Shown here in pieces: positions 44,940 to 57,300 of a stretch of DNA of 64,000 bases. This DNA comes from Plutella xylostella (lineage: Eukaryota > Arthropoda > Insecta > Lepidoptera > Plutellidae). The position numbers were made by a program, and so were the translations under genes. How positions within the stretch are numbered: the stretch's first letter is position 1; every line of letters begins with the position of its first letter. The notes under the pieces are model-generated. The model did not search any database and was not told the origin of the DNA. It saw only the letters and a list, made by a program, of their open reading frames with translations. The stretch spans positions 10,795,501 through 10,859,500 of the forward strand of contig NC_063984.1 in NCBI RefSeq assembly GCF_932276165.1, in the 5' to 3' direction.

Positions 44940-45070
44940 GTGAAGTGCAAGTGTTGTGGTATCTGTGACGTCACGGATCACGCCCGCGGGCCGTGTCGCC
45001 GCGGTGGGCGCGGCGTGGCGCGACCGTGTCGACGCCGGCTATATTTACTATCAACGTGTGATACTCACGG
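44940..45070. promoter_or_regulatory. GC-rich island with CRE site
   Basis: TGACGTCA (44966-44973) is followed by about 70 bp of GC-rich sequence and a ctatattta stretch (45039-45047). It could be a promoter or enhancer for cabut or a plus-strand transcript. Confidence 0.35.
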
Positions 45071-45439
45071 TGGTGAGCTGTTGCGAACGGGCTTTGATTC
45101 GGGAGGTGGGAGCTTGATGATGATGCAAACTATATGAAACACGGATACAATAAGTAAATTTTTATTTGGTTTGGTTCATATTGTCATTCTTATGGTATCC
45201 ATTAGCATGAAAATGTATAATTAGAAACACTAATTTAACTGTTATATTGAAATTATAGTCCATGAGTAATGAGCCAAACTGTGTCTAATTGAGACCTTGC
45301 CAAGTGTACTTTGGTAAACGAAGGATCCATTGTCACGATTAGCATCGATCCTTCATTGTTGTAGCTGGCATGACTTCCTTGATGATGCAACTGCAATTCG
45401 GTGTTTCAACACCGCCGATTTTTTATTAAATTAGTCTTT

Positions 45440-45840
45440 TTCCTTGTACACACGCTCTCGGCTTGTGAGGGTCCAAAGTCCCCGAGTCTCTAAGAGGGAC
45501 CAGAGCACCAGTCAAGCGCGTGTTGGACAATTATCTCGTTTCCTTGTTTGTAAATTAGTGTGGCTTAGTCGCTATCTGCGTGTTGATAAGGCGCATTGTC
45601 GCGTGTCGTGCGGTGTTGTTATCTTGCGCGCGGCGCGGAGGCCCGGCGCTGGCAGTCGGCCGCCGCCCCCGCCCCCGGCGCGGTCCAGCCGCTCGGTGAC
45701 ACACCAGGATGTGCAGTGAACCTCCCACGGAGTGCAGTGATTACGTGGCCCACCAGCAGTGCAGTGTTGAGTGCAGTGTTGAGTCACGCTCGACCCGAGT
45801 GATGAAAGTGGCTCAAGGCAACAAGTGAGGGTGCAGTGAC
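45440..45840 (+). promoter_or_regulatory. GC-rich island with repeated TGCAGTG motif
   Basis: TGATAAGG and GTTATC GATA-type sites lie near 45584-45622. A very GC-rich core (about 45620-45690) follows, then five TGCAGTG repeats between about 45710 and 45840. It looks like a promoter and leader on the plus strand. A short ATG frame near 45800 (MKVAQGNK) ends at a stop that overlaps a possible gtgagg donor. Its gene is unknown. Confidence 0.35.
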
Positions 45841-45849
45841 AGTGAAACG

Positions 45850-46039
45850 ACAGGCTAAATTGTATAAAATATCTCTTTTATTATACTTATTACTTCTTTT
45901 ACTTAACGTCTGCAACGTAAATATAAAATAACATACGCTTAAAACTAGGAAACGACTTATTAAGTAGTAACAATAGGACAGTCTTGAAGATGAGTCGAAC
46001 TAAAGTTTGAGATCGGAATCACAGTGTGCCGCGGCGGGC
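45850..46039 (-). other. cbt: cabut 3' UTR with poly(A) signal
   Basis: AT-rich sequence after the stop. AATAAA on the minus strand at about 45877-45882 is the likely poly(A) signal, giving a short 3' UTR of about 170-190 nt. Confidence 0.55.
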
Positions 46040-47150
46040 TCAGACAGCGGCGGCGTGGGGCGCGGGGGCCGCGGGGGGTGCGGGGGGCGAGGGCAGCAGG
46101 CGCAGCGGCGGCGCGGGCGCGCGCTCCTTGGCGTGGCGCTTCACGTGCTTGGCGAGGTGGTCGGAGCGCATGAAGCGGCGGCTGCACACGCGGCAGCCGA
46201 ACTTCTTCTCGCCGGTGTGCGTGCGGCGGTGGCGCGACAGCTCGTCGGAGCGCGAGAAGCGGCGCTCGCACGCGGGCCACGCGCAGCGGAAGGGCCGCTC
46301 GCCCGTGTGCGTGCGCGCGTGCGCCTTCAGGTGCGACGACTTGAAGTAGTTCTTGCCGCAGCCGGGGTGCGCGCACTCGTACAGCCGGCGGCGCGGCGCG
46401 GGCGCGGGCGCCACCAGCCACAGCGCGGGCAGCAGCAGCGCGGGCGCGGGCCGCGGCGCCAGCGGCACCCAGCCCGCGTGCGGCGCCGGCACGCGCTCCG
46501 CCGCGGGGGGCGCGGGGGCCGCGGGGGGCGCGGGGGACGGCGGCGTGGGCGGCCGTGCGCCGCGCTGCTGGCTCTGGCTCGCCACGTACTTGGCGTACGA
46601 GTAGCTGTGGTCGCGGTTCATCTTGAACTTGAGGGTCTTGAGGATGTTGACGTGCGGCGGCGGCGGCAGCGGCTCGGGGCTGCAGGTGCCGTCCTTGTGC
46701 GCGCGCATGATGACGGAGGCGCGCGGCGCCAGCAGCTCCTCCTCGCCCTCGGAGTCGGAGGGCTGCGGCGTCACCAGCCCGGGCGGGGGCGCGGCGGGGC
46801 CGGCACCGCGCGACAGCTTCAGCGCCACCTTCAGCGGCAGCTCGATCTGTGGGACAAGGACGGACGCACATGAGTGAGCGGGCGAGAGCGGCACGCGCGC
46901 GGTGCGTGATCGAGGCGTGATCGCCGGACCAAGATACTTTCGATTGCACAAAAACATAGGCGAGGGCATTAGAAGTACGGGATTTTTTTGAGGAGTTAGA
47001 ATAAATTATTTGGGATTTTTTGGGGGAATTTAAAATTATTAAAAGTTAAATATTAGTGAAAATCATAACAATAACACTCACTTTGTTTTCCATCAACGGA
47101 GGAGTTGACGGTGGGGACAGAGGTCCGCAAACTTCGAGAAGAGTAGACAT
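46040..47150 (-). CDS. cbt: cabut-like KLF10/11 (TIEG) zinc-finger transcription factor, two coding exons
   Basis: Minus-strand CDS: exon 1 47150-47082 (MSTLLEVCGPLSPPSTPPLM, ending at a gtgagt donor) and exon 2 46846-46040 (acceptor ttgtcccacag), in phase 0, 291 residues. Three C2H2 fingers lie at about residues 179-203 (CAHPGCGKNYFKSSHLKAH), 209-233 (CAWPACERRFSRSDELSRH) and 239-261 (CRVCSRRFMRSDHLAKH). The YFKSSHLKAH, CERRF and DELSRHRRTHTGEKKF details fit KLF10/11 and Drosophila Cabut rather than other KLFs. These factors bind GC/CACCC boxes and mostly repress. The N-terminal PLSPPSTPP stretch may be a corepressor-type motif. The protein is Pro/Ala-rich and shorter than fly Cabut. The frame is also open upstream of exon 2 (to 46969), but that is intron. 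Confidence 0.92.
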
Positions 47151-47520
47151 TCTGGTTAAGTTTTGATCATTCAACGCAATAAAACTTTCTTTTCAATTCA
47201 CAAAGTATGAGAGTAAAGTGTGTGAAGTATCCGCGTTTCCGCTGCGGGGACGTGTGGGTCGCTGGGCGAGCGGCAGACGAATAAACCGCTTTGCGCTCGG
47301 TCGCCGGCCGAGGCACTCTCCGTATGCGGCGAGCGTGCGGCGCCGACCAATGGGAGGCGGCGGCGCGGCGGCGGCGGCCAATGGGGGCGCGGTGATCACG
47401 CAGCGGGCGCGTGGCGCGGCGTGCTGTTCACGTGCGGCGCTCGTGACGCGGCCGCTGTGTGACGTCAGCGGCGCGCCCCCGTGACGCGGCGGGGGCGCGA
47501 CAAGGTCGCGAGTGCGCCCA
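47151..47520 (-). promoter_or_regulatory. cbt: cabut promoter region
   Basis: A GC-rich island directly upstream of the cabut start. It contains a full CRE (TGACGTCA, 47460-47467) and two CCAAT boxes in ccaatggg contexts (near 47347 and 47379). There is also a gtgatcacgc element (about 47390-47400). No TATA box is evident. CRE sites fit a gene family known for fast induction by signals; the regulation itself is inferred. Confidence 0.6.
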
Positions 47521-50500
47521 TCAATGGCTCTACTATTCGCCGCTCGAAGCTCTCCTAGCTGTTTCGGAAGTTTTGGGTGCATTTTTGATAGACAGGTGTC
47601 GTTGACCCGGAGTCATCGACATGGAGTGGCACAGTTACTTCTTTAGTCTGCATTCGCTCCGCTCGCTCTGCTCTGATGCAAGTTGTGATGAGGCCCACTG
47701 TGGTCTACTTGTATGTGTATGTAAGTATGTGTATGTGTAGTAAACAATGCTCGGCCTCGGTAGATAAGCCTCGCCCGGCTGTCTACGTGATTCATACAGA
47801 TAGTATCCGTATTATTTGATTATAACGTGTTTAATACGTACCCAAAATATGTTTACGTTACTCATGGAAGTAGAAATAATTTTTCTACTTCCATGACGTT
47901 ACTCTAGTATTTTTTTTACAGATAATGATGGAATTAGATTTTTATAATTTGTTCAGCCCTAAGGAGTTATTTTTAGGAGTAGAGATTTCCGCTTATATCT
48001 AGGTAAGTATCAGTTATTTGATGTGCCTACTTAAAGCTGTATGACTGTAAAGTTTCCTCCGAATCAGTTTAGTAAGTACTTAATGATTCATGAAAGAATT
48101 ACAAACATACTAAATTATATCTCCTGTATGTAAGTACTCTTACACATTCATTAAGTATTATTTTATTTATTTTCTTATCAATATTCTGCTAAATAAGTTG
48201 TAGCCTTGACCATGATAAATGATGTCGTAAATAAATAAACATCGTACATTATGTTACGAGGATTTACTTACTTGTAAGTATATAGGAGTACATGACACAG
48301 ATCACGTAAACAAACATAATATTAGGTATCTACTTAAATTTTCCCTTTTAACGGTTTATGCTAATGAAGAGACCTGTAAGTATCATTAACTTATTAGTAA
48401 ACTGGTATTTACTTAAGTAAATTGCAACAAAATGATGTATTGAATCACGTACTAAATTAAGTGTTCAAACAAAGTCTAGGTAGTTTCTAGAATAAGTTAA
48501 AACTGATCGAGTGAGTCACGCAACTGTGTCATTGACTGGAAAAGCAAGTCGGTTTCACAATAAGTATTTCCCCATTATTTACTCATGTGTATGTACGTAG
48601 GTACATACGAATGTTTCTAAAATTAACCAATTGATATATTATATTTTTTCAGGTACTAATCACCACTTTGTTCGTCGATCGATACAGAGAAAATGATGAT
48701 ATGCAAAAACATATTGTAGACTTATTTCTTTTTAAAACATGAAATAAAAGTTAAACTTTTCATGCAGTACATTGTTTTATTGAACCACCATGTCAAAAAA
48801 GAGGGATGTTATGAGTTTGAAGCGTGGCTGTCACGTATCTACGAAAAGGCAAAAGTGTGTACAATACAATTTACTATGGTACCTAAAAGTATATTCTAAA
48901 ATTAAGAAATCTGACCCTCTCAGATGCGACTCTGGGAGGGGCCAGGATTCTCTGCCCCGGACTGTACATAGGATTTATATTTTTGTGATGTGCTAATTAT
49001 ATCTTGAACTTAATGAACCTTGAGAAACAAGAAACCTGTTTGAGGTAGGTATGCAGCGGTTGTCAGCATCTAAATACAGAACAGCAAACAAAAAAACTAT
49101 TTTTAGCTTGCCTTTAGCTTGGAACTAACTTCATGATTTACCATAAACTTTCTACATATAAGCCAAAATACTGAAGGTAGGTTATAAAAGAAAATTAACA
49201 TACGGTAAAATTTTTCATGGAGAGGAAGAGAGAGATAGCACAGTATTTTATAAACCTTCACATTTTGTCATACCAGGTTCTGAAAGCCAACGTTAACATA
49301 AATAATAATATTATGAGCAGATTACGAAACTTTCATTCATGGGAGTGGATTGTTTAAATTCCGAATTTAGCGCCATCTCTTGATATCACGTTGAACGTGA
49401 GAGTAAACAATCTACTGAAGTCGGAGGGCTATGAAGCTCGCGGCTTGATAAGCCACGATTGAGTGCTACGGCACTTGAGGATTTGGTTCTAGATATGATA
49501 CACAGATGGAGCTACTATCGATCGAGGGAAAAAGTGTTCAAGTGAATTTACACACAGTACAATACGTTTTAGTCCTGTATAAAGGAAAATCGTGGTATGT
49601 GCCTTTGCCACTCTCAATTTATCGGATATAAATTAAAGGTTATTTATTATACTTAACAGTATACATAGTTTTTATGTTATCCACCATCCATATTAATATA
49701 ACTACTTATTTCATTATCACTAGTCATAATAATGAAACCCAAACAGTAATAATGGGATGAGTAAAATTAAATAATTCCCACCACTCCTAGAAAAATGAAA
49801 GTAGAGTGCGTGCGTTGATGTCTTTTGCTCCCGGCTACGAGCGCGCGTAGCGGCTCGTAGCGCGTAGCCGCGTAGGCCTCCGTCACGGGAAGTTTTTTTA
49901 TCTTCAACTGAAGTGGAAAGGTGTTGTAGAATTGACGTGGTATATCTGTGTGGGTAATGGTTTTATTAATTTAAGTTAGGTCAGTTCTATGTACATATCA
50001 TCATTAATTCTTTATTTTACTTACATTAGTAAATTTGTTCACTTAGGCGAACTTAATGCTGATAGCATTCTCTTCCAGTTAACTTCGAACGATATTTAAG
50101 AATTCTCATGAAGTATTATTAGCAGGCAGGAACATAAAAATAGTTAACATAGTTTATTCAAACGGCCGACTGTAGATGAAGCTATGTAAAAAAAAAGAAC
50201 TTAGTTTAGAGAAAGAGTGACCTCTTCTAGCACAGATGCTTATTTTCTTAAGATAAAGGATCAAACTTAGGTTATTGCAAAAAAATTTGGAACGTGAATT
50301 AAAGTTTTCGTATTATTAGGTATGGTGTAAAGTACAAAATTATAATATAGTGTAAAAACACCAACCATCGCAAAGTTATACAGGATAACTTTGGTCAACA
50401 AGCGATAACGAGTGACCATTTAGAAGCTGTACTTGCTTGTGCGGGCATTCTGAAGGATCTATTGCGCCTTCCTGTAATGTTCGGAACACCTTTAGAAATT

Positions 50501-52180
50501 TGAACAAAATATAATTTAAAAATTAAATGGATTAAAATTTAAACAAAAACTATTCCATTCCATCTATAAAGTCACGAAAACGAAACGATTGTTCCCAGTT
50601 GCTCGCACTGGCGATGAATGGGAATTTTATTCCTCATGTTTATTTCTAATATAGCATTGAAATAATTTCGTTAACGAGGCTACAAGGTGAATACTGCTTG
50701 TGGTTTATCATCATCATCAGCATCAGCCTACTGTCATCGTGAGCTGATATTAGGAGCGCCGCTACGGGAGACTGCACCATCAGAAGTGGTGAATGTGGTG
50801 ATCTCTTGTATCGGAGGCCAAGACTCACTTTGGGCCGCTGAGCCAACGGAGTAAGTAAGCGCCGCAGCCCTCATTATCCAACTACTCAAAGTAGAAGTTC
50901 TCACTCTCTCGACTCAAGGCAATGAAAAATTTCCACTCGCAAAATTCCAACACCAAACGACTTACATTTTTTCAAACATTTAATTTATAATTTGAACAAA
51001 ATATTACCGTTTTTAGTTGGTAAAATCCTGATGCTCTGTTAAATGTACACCAATGTTGCAGAAGGCGTTATTAAAGTAGCCTTTTCCGTTTAAGAGTAAT
51101 TTGGTGATCCTCTCAGTGGAACCTTTTCATTGCCCGTGAGTAGTAGAGAAACTACTAAGTATTTGCAAAGTTTTCTTGCAGCTCGATTTTGAATGTAAAA
51201 TTTACAACATAATATAAAAATGGTAGATACAATAATTTTGAATATCAACATATAAAAATGGTATTACGAATAAAGTTTTTAGAGGACTCCTAAAATCTGT
51301 ATCGATTTGTATCTTAGGCACTGTAAATTCATTACGAGAAAACTTATACAAACTGGGAAAGGACTCATGTTGTTCAGTGGACTATTATAATTGTTTTTAC
51401 TGCCCCTTTTATATAATTTTGTTAAAGGTTAACAGTGGTATTATAATCATGCTGACACTTACTGAAATAACTTTTTAGATATAACACAGATAACTTTATC
51501 CCGAATATCGTGAAACATCGTGAATTGACAAAAATATGAAGCGTCCGTAGTCGAGCTGGCTTCAGTGATCACAACTGATCACTGAGGTTAAGCAACACAT
51601 GGCACAGTCAGCCATTGGATGGGTGACCGATTTCAAGTGGTACTTTTCTGGACGCTTCCGTGCTTCGGACTACACGTTAAACCGTCCTGGTAGTCAGAGG
51701 CCTTCGGGGAGCTTGAAAACATCTGACAGTCGGGTTGCCCACTTACTCGACAACTTCAGTGCATTGTACTCATTCAAAAACAGCGATACGGCTCGTAACC
51801 TACCACGTGAGTTCAAAATAATGTACAGTGAGAAGCGTATCTTATGTAATATATGCCTACATAGAACAAGATTCATCAAAATATGTTTTTTATCTGTTTT
51901 AAAATGCAAGGTCTCAATTAAAATTATACACATGCACGGGGAACAGGTGTTTATTTATTATAAATATGTAGGTACCCTAAGCTTTAAAATAGCCTTAGTT
52001 AAGCCTGCGTTGAAGTTCAGTAACTTGTCTTTCATTGGTAGACACCGAAAGTTTTGTAGAACCAAAAAAGCTTGTTATTTATTTACTACTAACTACTGTA
52101 GATAATGTTACAAATCCTTCAGTCACCAAGTGAGACATAAACAACAACAACAAACCATCTCACACAACACAATAACATCT
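47521..52180. other. Intergenic between cabut and the FOG/ush gene
   Basis: AT-rich. It contains a perfect hairpin (47863-47895, catggaagtagaaa ... tttctacttccatg) and a degenerate repeat near 50705-50850. It also holds the 5S-derived SINE listed separately. No coding exon is recognised. Confidence 0.4.
51540..51745 (+). mobile_element. 5S rRNA-derived SINE (SINE3-type)
   Basis: tgatcactgaggttaagcaa, cacagtcagccattggatgg and gtgaccg follow the order of the 5S rRNA internal promoter region (box A-like GTTAAGCAAC and box C-like GGATGGGTGACCG). The next block, gcttccgtgcttcgga and cacgttaaaccgtcctggt, is the non-5S body seen in insect 5S-derived SINEs. It is diverged from 5S rRNA, so not a 5S gene. 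The long open frame over it is incidental. Confidence 0.8.
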
Positions 52181-52184
52181 CAAT

Positions 52185-52473
52185 TAACACCTGCAAGTGC
52201 AGCGAAGACGAAAAGCTCGCGCGAAAAAACCAGCATCCCTCCCTCAAAGTGCAGCGTCTCAGGAGAGGCGCGGGGCGCCGGCAGGGGGCGGGCGGCGGGG
52301 CGGGCGGCCGGGGCGGCGCCTCACGGCCGGGCCCGCCTCCCGCCAGTCGGCGCGCCGCCACCGCTCTGAGCGCACGCACCGCACGCCCCCGCCCGCGAGT
52401 GACGATATCCCCGCGCTACAACTTGTGACAGTGTGTGATGGTGCAACTGCAGCCAGCCACGGCGGCCTAGGTC
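52185..52473 (+). promoter_or_regulatory. GC-rich promoter and 5' leader of the FOG/ush-type gene
   Basis: About 200 bp above 75 percent GC (about 52255-52400) lies directly upstream of the coding exon at 52474, with no TATA. This is typical of the CpG-rich promoters of developmental regulators in Lepidoptera. Open frames here on both strands are compositional. Confidence 0.6.
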
Positions 52474-52513
52474 ATGTCTCGCCGCAAACAAAGCAACCCC
52501 AAACCTTTAAAAC
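52474..52513 (+). CDS. ush: First coding exon of a FOG/u-shaped-type gene (NuRD-recruiting motif)
   Basis: Forty bases encode MSRRKQSNPKPLK plus the first base of an Arg or Gly codon, ending at a consensus gtaagt donor. MSRRKQSNPxxxKR is the N-terminal repression motif of vertebrate FOG1/FOG2, which binds the RbAp46/48 subunit of NuRD; related motifs begin SALL and BCL11 proteins. The SNP version is closest to FOG, and from memory one Drosophila Ush isoform also starts this way. The remaining zinc-finger exons must lie beyond 64000. SALL or BCL11 homologues are the alternative. The nearby cabut gene supports ush, because the two are near each other in Drosophila as I recall. Confidence 0.7.
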
Positions 52514-54350
52514 GTAAGTCTCTAACATAACTTTCTTTGCCGCCACAAAAGGTCACTTTTAAAAGTTTTTAGCAACAGTGTTATGTTTGTTTTAAGATTT
52601 TATTTCGCATTGAATGCGAGTGGGTTCGTTCACCCGCTATCTGTGGACTGTTAATGTGTTTGATTGTTTGTGTATCACGGTCACAATAACTGATAACAGC
52701 TCTTGTATCGCTGAGGTGGGTTCAATGATTACAAGTTCATGATTCTGGCTCGCACTTGGAGAATGATGCCGGGAAGCATTGAAATATTATACGAATGTTG
52801 TGGAGCATCATCATGTCATCACTTCAATGATACACCATGAAAATTGGCGCCACCACGGCAAACTTGGTATAAATATAAAAACAGTAGGTATGCGTAATAT
52901 TTACCTGAAACTACTTATCATAATATTGTTTTTTTCAGTTGATAGGTAGACCAATTAGTTATTATTGCTACCGTCATTTTCACAACTTTTCCACGGTTGA
53001 AACTGTAGTACCCATTTTATATCAGCAGTGCGAACAGACAATCTAGTTTAACTTGTTGATTTCAACGAACGCCTTTATTTCCTATGAAACTATAAGATAT
53101 TATGGTAAGTAGAACGTAATGAGTAGGTGATTTGGTTCAAGAATAATAATAAAATAGTAAGTTCGTATCGGCGTAATCGCCACTTACGTATTATATTATT
53201 TACCTGTAATACAGTATTTATTATACAAACGATAACATAAAGGAACCTACATACATAAATAAATAGAAGGTATGTAGCTGTTCCCGACCGAGATACCCCA
53301 GTGAGCTAAGAGGTACCTACATTGATATAAACTGCAAATAAAGTGCAGATTAGAAAGAGAGAACTTATAAACTAAAAAATCTCAAGCTGTTACTGTTCAG
53401 ATCTTGAATTAAATACCTACTTTAAAAAACACCCTTATGATTAATCCGCAAATTTTAATGTACTTAAATAGTTTTTGATTTTATTATTATGTAAAAGTAC
53501 TGAATATTTTTTTTTATTTAAAATTATCTTATGATTTAATGTTGCCTCATAAGAACAATGTTGAAAACTTTATAATGATTACTTCATTATGAAGAAATGC
53601 TGCCAGCATTGAAACTCTGTTATGTCTGAAAATATCGCCGCCTTATCTCAGCTATTTCACTACAAGATAAAGATTTGTTGAAATTTCTTTTGAAAGTTGT
53701 ATGACTTAATTACTGATGTGTTTTGTCGTTATCACACGCGGGTCAAAAGTCAGTTGCTTTATTTTGTTATCTACGGAAAACTATGATTATGAACTATGAT
53801 ACTTTTCATTACTCATGCTCTGAAAGTAGATAAGAATTGCCTGAAAGAAGGATGAAAATAATTGTTTGCTCCCCTAGGAAAAATAGCATTTTTGCATGTA
53901 AAAATTGTAAAATGAATGACGGTTGATAAATTTCAAGTTAAAACCTTGTCTGATGAAATTTATACAAAAATGAAAATTGACGAAACTTCGAAATAGGTAC
54001 TTACCTAATCATAAAAATAGTAAAAGAATATATTTTTTAACAAGAAGAAATTTAAAAAAATTAGTCATCAATCTTTGTATTAAAATTTTCATAGCAGTGT
54101 AACTTTTGATAAATCCTGGTGAACTCACACTCATTAAATCTCTCGGGCTATTTATAATCAGTTAATGATCAAAATGTGTACCCTACATATTTTTCATAGC
54201 TATTTAAACCATTTTCCGGCACGGATATAAAACTTTTGTGGCTTGTGTTTCTTCAGAAATCACTCATTTACATATAAACATACATTATAATATACCATTT
54301 CCAGTAATAGCCATACAATGACATCAGGACAATAAGTTAAAACTAAGCAG
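52514..54350. other. Start of the FOG/ush intron 1
   Basis: AT-rich intronic sequence with no recognised exon or repeat. Confidence 0.5.
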
Positions 54351-54354
54351 TTAT

Positions 54355-57300
54355 AAATAAATAATAAATAAATTTTTATTGAGCAATAAGCTTAGCCTAA
54401 TACAATAAATAGATGTACACAACTTAAAATTAAATTACAAACTGACTTAGGACTAAGCACAGTACAAGTTTTAAGAGCGCTGGGGCCTGAACTAGGTGGT
54501 GGCCTGTATCTCAGGCACCAGCTCCCTCCCTGTTTAAAACAAATTTTATTGCTCCATTTTTAAACAAATATTCAAAAATATATTATTAAACTAAACTAAG
54601 CATGCAACATGCAAAAGTGCTTGTAGTGCAGAAAATTGGAAATTGGTGGAATTTACTTAATTGTAACTAACAAGTTCTCTGATTGTTCATAATTGTAGGT
54701 GCTCAACACAACTTTAAGTTTAATCTTACATTCATTTATCGTTAGAGGGTAAATTGCATCAGCTACATTTATTTTGTTGTATAGAAATGTCCCCAAAAAA
54801 GGATAAAACTTTTGTGAAAACGAAGTTTTTGGGCAAAATAAATCAAGAAAATGACATTTAAAACCTCTCCTTCCTCTGTTTAAACTAGGGTCATACGCAG
54901 TTTCCCTATGCTTTAAAAGTATAGTATGAAAAATAAAAAGCTGCCTAACACTTAGCACCTCACAAAACTTAAAGAGTTGTGCGGTTGGGAAGCGATATGG
55001 ACGGAAAGTGCTAACCTTTAATACTGCTCTTTGTGCTCTTTCAAGGGGGAGTAGGGTAGTTTTGCACGTACCGCCCCATACAGTAATGCAATACATTATA
55101 ATGGACTGACATAAAGCGTAGTAGACTGTTTTTAGGATGTTGGGTTTAAGGACATGTCTTAAGGTTTTAAAAACATATATTAATTTACGCACTCTTCCGA
55201 CCAACATATTTACATGATCTTTAAAACATAAATTCTTATCGAGCAGAATGCCGAGATATTTCATAGTAGTTGTACTTTTTAGAGGGAGACATCGACAGTT
55301 AGGGCCATTGGGGTTATTGCAGAAAGTGTGAGCTATAATTTTAAAGGAAGGTGAGGGTCGAGTACGATTTGTGATGGAATAGGCAATAAATTTAGTTTTA
55401 TCAGTATTTAATGTTAATGTGTTAACATTTAACCACCTATTTATGATATCGAACCCATATTGTGCTAGATTAAATGTATCACGCCATGACCTAGAGGAAA
55501 AGCACACAGCTGTATCATCAGCATAGGAGACAATTTTACACCCCGGTAGCTTAAGTCTGCTAAGGTCATCAATGTATACCAAAAATAGTGTTGGTCCCAG
55601 AATGCTGCCCTGAGGAACACCAAAGGTTAGGGGTAGATCATCACTCTGGAAATTGCCTATCTTAACTCTCTGATATCTGTCTGAGAGGTAATCCTCAAAG
55701 AGTTTCAGTTGAATACCTCTCACCCCAATGTTCTCAAGCTTACATAGTAATAGTGGCACAGAGACTGTGTCGAACGCTTTTGCCAGATCTAAAAATATAG
55801 AGAGTACTTTTTCTCCCTTGTCCATATTTTTAACAACATGATCCACAAGTTCATGAACTGCGTCGGATGTGGATCTTCCACTTCTAAACCCGTACTGCTG
55901 GTCAGAAAGTAAGTTATTGGCATTCAGGTATGTGACAAGTCTATTATTAATCAGTCTCTCTAGGATTTTTGAGAGAACGGGAAGAACAGAGATTGGGCGA
56001 TAGTTTCCGACACAGCCTCTGTCACCACTTTTGTAGATTGGAGTCACAAGTGCCTTCTTAAATATCTTCGGAAAGACTCCCGAGACGAGGCAAAGTTTGC
56101 AAAGATAAGTTAAGGGAGGGACAATAATATTTTTATATGTCTTGACAAAATCTGTGGATAAACTGTCACAGCCTACTGCGCAGTTTTTGCGTAGTGTCAT
56201 TATTAGAGTTTCAATTTCGCTTTCATCTGGTTCAAGCAAAACAAATGAATTAGGGTAAGACATTTTTGCACCAAACTTGCTAAAATCCATAGGTTTGCTT
56301 TGAATTGGAATTTTCTCTGCTAGAGTTTTACCTATATCAGCAAAATATTTGTTTGCCCCATTTACTGATTCTCGTGGAGTTGCGTAAGAGGTCAATAAAT
56401 CATTGGAAATTTCCTTTTTGACATTTATATTTGCAATATTTTTTAAAGTTGTCCATATTTTTTTCGAATCTTTCCCCGCTTTTGTAACTTCCTCCTGATC
56501 ATGAATTCTTTTAAGCTTTTTAAGTAATTTATTACAATAATTACGATATCTCGTATACGTAACTTTTAGAATAAGGTTTTCGGAGTCCCTTTTGGCGTCC
56601 ATGTGAAGGCGGTCTCTATGCCGCATACACCGTAGCAACCCTGGCGTAATCCAAGCCTTTATTATACGTTTTTTATTCGGGATAAGGCAGGTTTTGGTGT
56701 TGGTGTCAATTGCTTTTTTCAGGATATTAACAAAAACCTCTGCCGCTGTATCTGCATTATTACAATCGAAAACTGTGCCAAAATCAATCCGACTAATGGA
56801 TCTCTGTAAGCCGTCATGGTCAATCTTAGTGTAAGTACTAGCTGCGCGTGGTAAGGAATTATTAATTTTTGTATCAACTGAGAATAGTACGGCGCCGTGG
56901 TCAGTTATGGATGATGGCATGACAAGTGTAAACGATTCTAAATTTGACTTGACTAGAACGTGATCCAAGCAGCTACTCAGTCTGGTTGGATATTGGTGTG
57001 CCGGCAATAGTCCATGAAATGCAGTGACATCAAGATATCGAGAAGAATGTGAGTTATCATTAATATTGATGTTAATGTCACCTACAATAATAATATCTTT
57101 ATAGGACGATAAACTTTGTAGCAATTCATTCAAAGATGATGTGAAATTATCCGTGTTTTTGAAGGCTGCTGGTCTATAAATGGAGATAAGAGCTATGTTG
57201 TTGTTAATAATAGTCAAGATACAATTTGCCTCTAAAAGCTTTATTTCAGTTGATGTACATTTTAGGTTTTCTTTAAAGTATATTACGAGACCATCGTTCT

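Noticed and set aside
45960..46949. Long Arg/Ala-rich frames on both strands over cabut (minus frame 45960-46949, plus frame 46007-46873)
   Set aside because: They are shadows of the GC-rich zinc-finger exon in other frames; only the 46040 frame encodes C2H2 fingers and has proper splice sites.
51599..52105. 168-codon frame
   Set aside because: Its start lies inside a 5S-derived SINE and the remainder has no recognisable domain or conserved composition.
52119..52517. Pro/Arg-rich frames around 52.1-52.5 kb
   Set aside because: Produced by the GC-rich promoter island. The short MSRRKQ exon in the region is the better-supported coding sequence.
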